The position numbers and the translations under genes are program-made. Below, one piece after another: positions 55,863 through 64,000 of a DNA stretch of 64,000 nucleotides. The DNA is from Mitsuaria sp. WAJ17 (GTDB lineage: Bacteria; Pseudomonadota; Gammaproteobacteria; Burkholderiales; Burkholderiaceae_C), in the NCBI RefSeq assembly GCF_014174515.1, contig NZ_JACJUG010000005.1:157714-221713 (forward strand), read 5' to 3'. Positions within the stretch are counted from its first letter, which is position 1; every line of letters begins with the position of its first letter. Below the pieces are notes generated by a model. It did no database searches, had not been told where the DNA came from, and was given only the letters and a program-made list of their open reading frames with translations.

Positions 55863-57074
55863 TCAGCCGCGCGGCCGGAGCTTCAGCGCGCCCAGCGCCA
55901 GCAGGCTGTACAGCCCGCCCATTGCAAAGGTGCTGCCCGGGCCCAGACCGTCCCACAGCCAGCCGGCCAGGCCGCCCGAGACCAGCATGGCCAGGCCGCA
56001 GAAGAGGTTGAAGAAGCCATAGGCCGTGCCGCGCAGCGCGGCTGGCGCCACCTCGGCCACCAGGGCCGCCAGCAGGCCCTGGCTCATGCCCATGTGCACG
56101 CCCCACAGGGCCACGCCGGCCAGCACCCAGGGCCAGCCCTGGGCCCAGCCCAGCAGGGCCTGGGAGGCCAGCAGCAGCAGCAGGCTGCCGGCCAGCAGTC
56201 GCGTCGCAGGCATGCGGTCGGCCAGCTTGCCGAAGGGATAGGCGCAGGCCGCGTAGACCGCATTCATGGCCACCATCACCAGCGGCACCAGGGCCAGGGG
56301 GATGCCCTGCTGCTGCGCGCGCAGCACCAGGAAGGCCTCGCTGAAGCGTGCCAGGGTGAAGAGCGCGCCCAGGCCCGCCACCCACCAGAACGCTGCCCCC
56401 AGCTGCGCGAGCTGCGCGCGGCTCAGGGGATTGGGGCGTTGGGCGGCCGGCGGCGGTGCCGGCTCCCGCACACCCACCGCCAGCAGCAGCACGCAGGCCA
56501 CGGCCGGCACGCAGGCAACCCAGAACACGGCGCGGAAGTCGCCCGCCCACAGCAGCATCAGCGCGGCCGCGAGCAAGGGGCCCAGGAAAGCGCCGACGGT
56601 GTCCAGGGACTGGCGAAGGCCGAAGGCCGCGCCGCGCAGATCAGGCGGCGCGATGTCGGCCACCAGGGCATCGCGGGGGGCGCCGCGCAGGCCCTTGCCC
56701 ACACGGTCGCTGAGCCGCGCGGTGACCAGCAGGCCCACTCCGGGCGCCAGGGCAAAGAGCGGCTTGCTGAGTGCGCCCAGGCCGTAACCCAGCAAGGCCA
56801 GGGGCTTGCGCCGCCCCCAGTGGTCGCTGAGCATGCCGGAGAAGATCTTGACGATGAGCGCCGTGGCCTCGGCCGCGCCCTCGATCAGGCCCACGGCCGT
56901 GGCGCTCATCCCCAGACTGCCCACCATGAACAGCGGCAGCAGGCTGTGGATCATCTCCGAGGAGATGTCCATCAACAGGCTCACGAAGCCCAGCACCCAG
57001 ATGGCGCCGGGGACGCGGCGCAGAGTGGCGAAGCGGGTGTCTTCGACGGTGAGAGGGCTCACGGGGTGGCTCAT
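55863..57074 (-). CDS. MFS transporter
   Basis: This 403-residue, twelve-helix transporter has an N-half motif A-like segment SDHWGRRKPLALLGYG, the central loop near residues 195-215, and further helices to the end. The first helix follows LRRVPGAIWVLGFVSLLMDISSEM. That segment, with LSDRVGKGLRGAPRDALVAD, is typical of a widespread subfamily of unknown substrate, often annotated near antibiotic efflux. It lies 26 bases downstream of purB on the same strand. No regulator is adjacent. Confidence 0.88.
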   Translation of the reverse strand: MSHPVSPLTVEDTRFATLRRVPGAIWVLGFVSLLMDISSEMIHSLLPLFMVGSLGMSATAVGLIEGAAEATALIVKIFSGMLSDHWGRRKPLALLGYGLGALSKPLFALAPGVGLLVTARLSDRVGKGLRGAPRDALVADIAPPDLRGAAFGLRQSLDTVGAFLGPLLAAALMLLWAGDFRAVFWVACVPAVACVLLLAVGVREPAPPPAAQRPNPLSRAQLAQLGAAFWWVAGLGALFTLARFSEAFLVLRAQQQGIPLALVPLVMVAMNAVYAACAYPFGKLADRMPATRLLAGSLLLLLASQALLGWAQGWPWVLAGVALWGVHMGMSQGLLAALVAEVAPAALRGTAYGFFNLFCGLAMLVSGGLAGWLWDGLGPGSTFAMGGLYSLLALGALKLRPRG

Positions 57075-57100
57075 GAAGTGAGCTACAGCCCCGCCCCGGT

Positions 57101-58597
<1,497 letters not shown>

Positions 58598-58610
58598 TCA
58601 CAATTCGGGC

Positions 58611-58635
58611 GGCGCCCGGCAACGTTCCGGGCGCC
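58611..58635 (+). promoter_or_regulatory. Strong 9-bp hairpin immediately before a start codon
   Basis: GGCGCCCGG and CCGGGCGCC pair perfectly around CAACGTT and end seven bases before the ATG at 58643. The stem would cover the region where a ribosome must bind for that ATG. Confidence 0.55.
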
Positions 58636-58642
58636 CTGCATC

Positions 58643-61384
58643 ATGAAGAGGGAGCCCGATTTGTCACCCGTCACCCAATCCTGGCGCCTGGGCGCACTCG
58701 CCGGCCTGCTGCTGGCCGCCGGACTGTCGCTGAGCGCCTGCCAGCGCCCCGGCAGCACGAACGCCGGCCCGGCGCTCTCGGCCTCCGCTGCCGCCTCTGC
58801 TGCCAAGACCGCCCCCAGCCTCATCGACAAGGGCGACGCCCTGCTGGCCCTGCATCGCCAGATGGTCGTGCTGATGGACGGCGAGGCCGCGCTCAAGCCC
58901 GCCGAGCGCGAGGCCGTCAGCAGCGTGGGCCTGATGCTCTTCCACGATCTGCAAAAAGGTCAGCGCGCTCTGGTGGAACAGGCCTTCGCCAAGGACGCCT
59001 CGCTGGACAGCCTTGCGCAGCTGCTGGACCGCGTCGAGGGCGAGCCCAGCTGGTTCGACGCCGACCGCCTGGCCTTCAAGGACCTGCTGCTGCAGCTGCA
59101 GCAGCGCCTGGGCGCCAGCCAGAGCATCGCCGGCCTGAAGCTGGCCAAGCGCGCGCAGGAGGACCTGGCCGTGCTGACCGAGGTGGAGCAGGCCTACGAG
59201 CGCGAGCTGCGCGACACCTTCGGCCGCTTCGCCCAGCGCGGCATCGAGCTCAAGCGCGAGAAGTGGGCGGACTACGTCGCCAAGCTCAAGACGATCTACA
59301 GCCGCGAGCAGATCCTCAAGGACTACGCCACCATCCTGCCCCAGGCGCAGGCCAAGCCCAGCGCGGCCAAGAGCGAGCGCGAGCTCTTCGGCCAGCAGTT
59401 ACCCGAGAAGACCGTGCTGCTGAGCTTCGACGACGGCCCGCACGGCCGCTACACCGACGAGATTCTGGAGATCCTGCAGCGCTATCGGGCGCCCGCCATC
59501 TTCTTCGAGCTGGGTCAGAACCTGGGCAGCGTGGATGCGCAGGGGCAGGTCAAGCCCGGGCCCGGCAGCGAGGTCGCGAAGCGCGTGCTGGCCGCCGGCC
59601 ACCAACTGGCCAACCACAGCTTCACGCACGGACTGATGTCCAAGTTCGCCCAGGCACAGGTGCGCGACGAGGCTGCCCACACCGAGGCCCTGCTCGACAA
59701 GGCCGGTCGCAGCGGCCAGGCCCTCTTTCGCTTTCCCTACGGCGCGCGCAACGACCAGGCGCTGGACACCATCGAGGCTCTCAAGCTGCGCTCGATGATG
59801 TGGAACATTGACTCGCTGGACTGGTCCGACCCCATCCCCAAGTCCATCGCCGCGCGCGTGATCGGCGAGGTGCAGAAGCAGCAGCGCGGCATCATCCTCT
59901 TCCACGACATCCACGCCCGTACCGTGCAGGCCTTGCCCCTGGTGCTGGACCAGCTGGTGGCAGAGGGCTACAAGTTCGCGAGCTGGAAGGACGGCCAGTT
60001 CATGAGCGCCGAGCGCAAGCCGCTGGAGACGGGCGACACCCAGCTGTCCGGCGCAGCGCTCTACCGCGACAGCCATGCGCTGATCGTCGGCATCGACCAG
60101 TACCAGCGCTGGCCCCGCCTGCAGCACGCCGGCCGCGACGCGAAGGCCATGCAGGAGACCCTGCAAACCCGCTTCGGCTTCCGCCCGGAGAACGTCAAGC
60201 TGCTGCTGGACGGCGAGGCCACGCGGGCCAACATCCTGCGCGCGCTCAACAAGCTCTCGGGCAAGGAGCTCAAGCGCGATGACCGCGTCTTCGTCTTCTT
60301 CGCCGGGCATGGCAGCACGCGCAGGCTGCCCAGCGGGCGCGAGGTAGGCTATGTGATCCCGGTCGATGCCGGCCTCGATGACCTGCAGACCGACGCCATC
60401 GCCATGCCCCAGCTGCAGGAGCTGGGCGAAGCGCTGCCGGCCAAGCATGCGCTCTTCGTGGTCGATGCCTGCTACTCGGGCCTGGGCCTCACCCGCGGCG
60501 GCGGCGCTCCGAACAACAACAACTTCATCCGCGACAACGCCCGCCGCCTGGGCCGCCAGATGATGACGGCCGGCGGCACCGACCAGCAGGTGGCGGACGA
60601 CGGCCCCGGCGGCCACTCGGTCTTCACCTGGACCCTGCTGCAGGCGCTTGCGGGCAAGGCCGACCTCAACGGCGACGGCCTCATCACCGCCACCGAGCTG
60701 GCCGCCTACGTGGCGCCGGCCGTGTCCGCCGTGGCCCACCAGACGCCGGCCTTCGGCAGCCTGCCCGGCTCGGAGGGCGGTGAGTTCGTCTTCGAGCTGG
60801 CGTCCGCGCAGGAGCAGGCCCTCAGTGGCGACAGCAGCCAGCTCGACCCCCAGGCCTCGGCCCTGGCCAAGCGCCTGGACGAGGCCAAGACCGCCGCGCA
60901 GGCGCCTACCGCCAAGGCCGTGCAGGTCAAGCTGCAGGGCTTGGATGGCAAAGAGGTCGCCATCGCCGCCCCGACGGCCAAGGTGGACCCGGGCGCCCGC
61001 GTGGCGGCGCAGCGCGCCAACGACCGCGGCCTGCAGCTCTACAAGGAGCGCCGCTACGAGGAGGCAGAGGCCGCCTTCACCGAGGCCCTCAAGCTGCAGC
61101 CCCGCTTCGCGCTGGCGGCCAACAACCTGGGCTTCATCTACTACAAGCGCGGCAAGCCGGCGGAGGCCGCTCGCTGGTACCAGAAGGCCATCGAGATGGA
61201 CGGCAGCCGCGCGCTGGCCTGGCTCAATCTGGGCGACGCCCAGCTGCAGGCTGGCGACGAGGCCGCGGCTCTGGCCGCCTACAAGAGCTTCGTGGAGCTG
61301 GCCCCGCAGCATGCCCGCAGCGCCGAGCTGCGCGCCTGGATCGCCCAGCCGGACGCAGCCCACCAACCCAAGCCGGCGGCCTGA
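58643..61384 (+). CDS. Lipoprotein with NodB deacetylase, caspase-like and TPR domains
   Basis: This is a 913-residue multi-domain lipoprotein (lipobox SLSAC, Cys near 33). A helical region (about 50-245) leads to a NodB polysaccharide deacetylase domain (about 255-440) with LSFDDGPH (Asp near 263), zinc histidines NHSFTHG (near 324), RFPYGARN and ILFHDIH. A caspase-like C14 domain follows (about 470-720) with His556 in FFAGHG and Cys610 in VVDACYSG; an EF-hand-like DLNGDGLITATEL lies further on. Three TPRs (about 790-895) end the protein. The enzymatic residues of both catalytic domains are present. TTG 58661 behind GAGGGAG is a plausible alternative start. Confidence 0.85.
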   Translation: MKREPDLSPVTQSWRLGALAGLLLAAGLSLSACQRPGSTNAGPALSASAAASAAKTAPSLIDKGDALLALHRQMVVLMDGEAALKPAEREAVSSVGLMLFHDLQKGQRALVEQAFAKDASLDSLAQLLDRVEGEPSWFDADRLAFKDLLLQLQQRLGASQSIAGLKLAKRAQEDLAVLTEVEQAYERELRDTFGRFAQRGIELKREKWADYVAKLKTIYSREQILKDYATILPQAQAKPSAAKSERELFGQQLPEKTVLLSFDDGPHGRYTDEILEILQRYRAPAIFFELGQNLGSVDAQGQVKPGPGSEVAKRVLAAGHQLANHSFTHGLMSKFAQAQVRDEAAHTEALLDKAGRSGQALFRFPYGARNDQALDTIEALKLRSMMWNIDSLDWSDPIPKSIAARVIGEVQKQQRGIILFHDIHARTVQALPLVLDQLVAEGYKFASWKDGQFMSAERKPLETGDTQLSGAALYRDSHALIVGIDQYQRWPRLQHAGRDAKAMQETLQTRFGFRPENVKLLLDGEATRANILRALNKLSGKELKRDDRVFVFFAGHGSTRRLPSGREVGYVIPVDAGLDDLQTDAIAMPQLQELGEALPAKHALFVVDACYSGLGLTRGGGAPNNNNFIRDNARRLGRQMMTAGGTDQQVADDGPGGHSVFTWTLLQALAGKADLNGDGLITATELAAYVAPAVSAVAHQTPAFGSLPGSEGGEFVFELASAQEQALSGDSSQLDPQASALAKRLDEAKTAAQAPTAKAVQVKLQGLDGKEVAIAAPTAKVDPGARVAAQRANDRGLQLYKERRYEEAEAAFTEALKLQPRFALAANNLGFIYYKRGKPAEAARWYQKAIEMDGSRALAWLNLGDAQLQAGDEAAALAAYKSFVELAPQHARSAELRAWIAQPDAAHQPKPAA

Positions 61385-61424
61385 GCCGGCCGCAGAATCC
61401 AGCCTTCCTGAAGAAGCCCAGCCC

Positions 61425-61937
61425 ATGACCCAAGCCCCTTCCAACACCCCGGCGCCGCAAGGCCGCCGCTGGGCCACCCTCACCGCCATCCGCACCCGGA
61501 CCATGGTGGTGTCCGTCTGCGCCCTGGTCGCCACACTGTGGCAGGGCTATGCCATCCAGAAGCACAACCGCCTGATGGTGCAGCCCATCCTGGATACCGA
61601 ACTCAACACCGAGCTGGACGGCAGCTGGGTCCTGCTGGTCCAGAACAGCGGCCTGGGCCCGGCACGGGTGACACGCGCGGACATCCTGGTGGACAACAAG
61701 CCCCAGCCCAGCACCGCGGCCGCAGCCAAGGCCTTGGGGCTGGACCCTGCCTGCATGGGATCGGGTTCCCTGGTGCACTTCTACCGCGTCAACCAGCGCC
61801 AGATGGTGCTGTCCTCGGCCGGGCCGGACTGCAGGCTGAGCACCGAGAAGCTCGGGGCCGTGCTCAAGCGCCTGTCCATCACGCTCCACTACGAATCGCT
61901 CTACGGCGACCCGGCCGTGCACCAGGTGCTCCGGTAG
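61425..61937 (+). CDS. Single-pass membrane protein of unknown function
   Basis: This 170-residue protein has an N-terminal cytoplasmic segment and one membrane helix (about residues 26-45, RTMVVSVCALVATLWQGYAI). A periplasmic domain of about 120 residues with two cysteines (DPACMGSG and PDCRLSTE) probably forms a disulfide. It follows the NodB-caspase lipoprotein by 40 bases on the same strand, so the two may be co-expressed. It is not a recognised family member; a role as partner or inhibitor of the lipoprotein is only a thought from position. Confidence 0.7.
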   Translation: MTQAPSNTPAPQGRRWATLTAIRTRTMVVSVCALVATLWQGYAIQKHNRLMVQPILDTELNTELDGSWVLLVQNSGLGPARVTRADILVDNKPQPSTAAAAKALGLDPACMGSGSLVHFYRVNQRQMVLSSAGPDCRLSTEKLGAVLKRLSITLHYESLYGDPAVHQVLR

Positions 61938-61943
61938 GGCCCC

Positions 61944-62834
61944 TCAGCGCCGTGGCAGCGCCCAGCGCAGGCCGCGCACCATGGCGCTGGGAAAGGCCGA
62001 GAGGTGGTCCTCGTCGGGGATGATCTGGCGCTGCACCTGCAGGCCCGGCAGCTGGCGCAGGGCCTGCTCGAAGCGGCGGGTGTTGCCCACGATGTCGCCG
62101 TCCGCCTCACGGCCCGGCCGCGGGCGCCGCCCCGGTGCCTCCTGCTCCTTCGCGCCGGCGAGCAGCAGGACCTGCGCCTTCAGCGGCTGCCGCTTCGCCG
62201 CGAGCTGCTCGGCCTCCCGCAGCAGCCGCTCCTGGTCGTACCACAGCGAGGGACTGCTGAGGATGTAGCGCTGGAACAGGTCGGTGTGGTGCAGCAGCAC
62301 ATGGGCGCCGAGCAGGCCGCCGTAGGAGTGGCCCGCGAAGTAGCGCCGCGCGAGGTCGGCCTGCGGCACATGCGCGGCGAGGTAGGGCAGCACCTCTTCC
62401 CGGATGAAGCGCACATAGGCCTCGGCCTGGCCGTAGGTGCTGCTGCTGTCCTCGGCGGACGAGGCGCGCCGGCTGGGCGTGTAGTCGCGGTTGCGGCTCA
62501 CCGTGGGGCTGTCGCCCAGGGCGTAGGACAGTCCCACCAGCACCATCTGCTGGGACTGCGGCCCCTCACGGCCCAGGCGCCGGCTCATGGCGCGTATCAC
62601 CGGGAAGGCCACCGGCGCATCGGTGACGAAGAGCAGGGGCAGGCGTGCGCCGGCCTCGCTCTCGGGCGGCAGGCCGATGTAGAGCTCGTAGTCGCGCTGC
62701 AGCAGCCGCGAGTGCAGGCGGTGGACCTCGGTGCGGTCCAGGACATAGGGGGCGGGATCGGCCTGCGCCCCCCCTGGCCACGACAGGGGCAGCAGGCAGC
62801 ACAGCAGCAGGACATGAAGGATCAGGCGGGGCAT
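61944..62834 (-). CDS. Putative esterase (Fes/IroE-like alpha/beta hydrolase), exported
   Basis: This 296-residue hydrolase has a signal peptide (MPRLILHVLLLCCLLPLSWPGGAQA) and nucleophile Ser in FAGHSYGGLLGAH. The acid is near GAKEQEAP and the His is in PDEDHLSAFP. The arrangement and the segment VLVGLSYALGD...NRDYTPS are those of the PF00756-type esterases that include enterochelin/salmochelin esterases and antigen 85-like proteins. The start ATG 62834 is preceded by AGGAG. It is convergent with the membrane-protein gene (six bases apart). The substrate is unknown; no siderophore genes are close. Confidence 0.85.
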   Translation of the reverse strand: MPRLILHVLLLCCLLPLSWPGGAQADPAPYVLDRTEVHRLHSRLLQRDYELYIGLPPESEAGARLPLLFVTDAPVAFPVIRAMSRRLGREGPQSQQMVLVGLSYALGDSPTVSRNRDYTPSRRASSAEDSSSTYGQAEAYVRFIREEVLPYLAAHVPQADLARRYFAGHSYGGLLGAHVLLHHTDLFQRYILSSPSLWYDQERLLREAEQLAAKRQPLKAQVLLLAGAKEQEAPGRRPRPGREADGDIVGNTRRFEQALRQLPGLQVQRQIIPDEDHLSAFPSAMVRGLRWALPRR

Positions 62835-62954
62835 GGAACTCCTGGACGGATGTCGGCGGGACATGCGGCAGCCCAGGCCGGTGCATGCCGGCCTGTCTGC
62901 ACAGGTGATGGGGAGGGAAGGAAGCGGGCTGCGATTGCGCCGGGGCGCCGGGGC

Positions 62955-63959
62955 TCAGCGCCCCAGCGAGCGGCGGATGGCCGCAGCGTCCTTGAGGCGC
63001 TGGGCCGAGCCGTCGGCGTCCAGCAGCACGACGGTGACGGCCTTGCCCGCCTCCTTCATGCGCATGGTCAGGCAGCGGCCGGCTTCCTCGGTGTAGCCGG
63101 TCTTGGACAGCAGGATGTCCCAGCCCTTTCGGCCCACCAGGCGGTTGGTGTTGTGGAACTCGCGGGCCTGGCCGTTGACCGGCACCTTGGCCCGGGACGC
63201 GCTGGTGATCGCATTGATCTCGGCGTAGCGGCTGGCCGCGGCGGCGATGCGCGCCATCTCGCTGGCAGTGGAGACGTTTTCGGGCGACAGACCCGTGGGC
63301 TCCTGGATCACCGTGTGCTGCAGGCCCAGGCCCTGCAGCTTGCGGCGCACCGCCAGACGGAAGGCCTCCAGGCCGCCCGGGTAGGCCCGCGCCAGGGCCG
63401 AGGCCGCGCGGTTCTCGGAGGACAGCAGGGCCAGCTTCAGCGCGGCCTCGCGCGGCAGGCGGCTGCCCACCTTGAGGTGCGAGGCGCTGTGCTTGAGGCG
63501 GTCCACGTCTTCGTCGGCGATGCGCAACTGCTCCTGGGGATCCTGGCGCGCATCCAGCACCACCATGGCCGTCACCAGCTTGGTCAGCGAGGCGATGGGC
63601 ACGGGCTCGTCGGCGTCCTTGGCCATCAGCACGCGGCCGCTGCCCTCCTCGATCACCACGGCATGCCGGGCGTTGACGGGCAGGCGCCAGCCTGAAGTCG
63701 TGGGCCGGGCGGGCGCGGCCAGCACCGCCGTGGGCTCTGGGGCTGCGGGGGAAGCGGCCTGCAGCACAGCCTGCGCCGCCGATGCCGACGACGCCACGGC
63801 CTCCGGCGCCGAGGCGGCCGGCTGCGGCAAGGCCGCCAGCACGGCGGACTCGGTCTCGTCGCCCGCCTCGCCGCCGGCATTGACCTTGGCCTGCGCCTGA
63901 GCCAGCAGGCCGCCCAGGGCCAACAGCAGGGCCGGCAGGGCCAGCTTCCAGGCCGGCAT
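62955..63959 (-). CDS. pbpG: Serine D-Ala-D-Ala endopeptidase (PBP7-type, family S11)
   Basis: This 334-residue periplasmic penicillin-binding protein has a signal peptide (MPAWKLALPALLLALGGLLAQAQA) and an Ala/Pro-rich linker. The S11 domain has SxxK in PIASLTKL, SxN in SSEN and KTG in LLSKTGYTEE. Length and motifs fit PBP7/8 (PbpG), which cut cross-links in peptidoglycan. ATG 63959 is chosen for the signal peptide; a GTG at 63992 is possible but not supported. The gene's promoter lies beyond the window. Confidence 0.85.
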   Translation of the reverse strand: MPAWKLALPALLLALGGLLAQAQAKVNAGGEAGDETESAVLAALPQPAASAPEAVASSASAAQAVLQAASPAAPEPTAVLAAPARPTTSGWRLPVNARHAVVIEEGSGRVLMAKDADEPVPIASLTKLVTAMVVLDARQDPQEQLRIADEDVDRLKHSASHLKVGSRLPREAALKLALLSSENRAASALARAYPGGLEAFRLAVRRKLQGLGLQHTVIQEPTGLSPENVSTASEMARIAAAASRYAEINAITSASRAKVPVNGQAREFHNTNRLVGRKGWDILLSKTGYTEEAGRCLTMRMKEAGKAVTVVLLDADGSAQRLKDAAAIRRSLGR

Positions 63960-64000
63960 CAGGCGCTCGCCAGGCTGCAGCAAGCCGCGCACGCGCTGCA

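Noticed and set aside
58643..61384. The caspase gene as part of a phage-defence island
   Set aside because: No nucleotide cyclase, nuclease, reverse transcriptase or other defence gene is near. The lipobox, deacetylase and TPRs point to an envelope role.

Overview
The window looks like chromosomal DNA of a high-G+C betaproteobacterium of the order Burkholderiales, most likely the Roseateles/Rubrivivax/Leptothrix lineage. The basis is the gene content (rpoN-lptB-lptA, argS-SPOR-dsbA, type 2 pyrF, gltIJKL with a sigma-54 regulator), the codon bias toward G/C, and the family resemblance of the proteins. This is inference from recognisable families; no database search was run. No rRNA, tRNA, CRISPR array, transposase or prophage gene was seen.

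Layout. 1-8.1 kb: the 3' end of an AmgK-like sugar kinase, a LysR regulator, then a leftward block rpoN, lptB, lptA, a DsbA-type oxidoreductase, a SPOR protein and argS. 8.2-14.8 kb: a Ser/Thr kinase fused to a cyclic-nucleotide-binding domain, a small secreted three-repeat protein, a DUF2214 membrane protein, a LysR regulator, a 2-haloacid dehalogenase and malate synthase G. 14.9-19.6 kb: an S9 peptidase and a TonB-dependent receptor. 20-27 kb: an FAD reductase, a class II glutamine amidotransferase, two LytS-type kinases with one LytTR regulator, and an M14 carboxypeptidase. 27-30.5 kb: a lower-G+C patch with a broken secreted-protein gene and a membrane-anchored partner, then a solute-binding protein and an esterase. 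30.5-41.1 kb: a two-component pair, an SPFH protein, hypothetical exported proteins, a methyltransferase and a large hybrid kinase. 41.3-43.2 kb: pyrF and a GNAT fusion. 43.2-45.4 kb: two more copies of the secreted/anchored pair, one collapsed into a single remnant. 45.5-53 kb: a complete glutamate/aspartate-type ABC transporter with its own two-component sigma-54 regulator and a good candidate -24/-12 promoter. 53-64 kb: an RstAB-like pair, a YciI-like protein, an MFS transporter, purB, a lipoprotein joining a NodB deacetylase, a caspase-like domain and TPRs, an esterase and a PBP7-type endopeptidase.

How it works together. The window encodes six histidine kinases and four separate response regulators, plus RpoN itself. 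The clearest regulatory unit is the glt locus: kinase, GAFTGA-bearing activator, paired palindromic upstream sites, -24/-12 promoter, two solute-binding proteins, permeases and ATPase lie in one stretch.

The two most unusual signals are these. (1) A 10-bp word, CAGGTCTTGC, usually preceded by GGGG and one base, occurs 11 times on both strands, between genes and inside genes in several reading frames. (2) A degenerating two-gene cassette (a small secreted protein, then a membrane-anchored protein with a C-x3-G-x-C motif) is present at three loci, and its small gene is broken each time. The NodB-caspase-TPR lipoprotein is the most unusual single protein.
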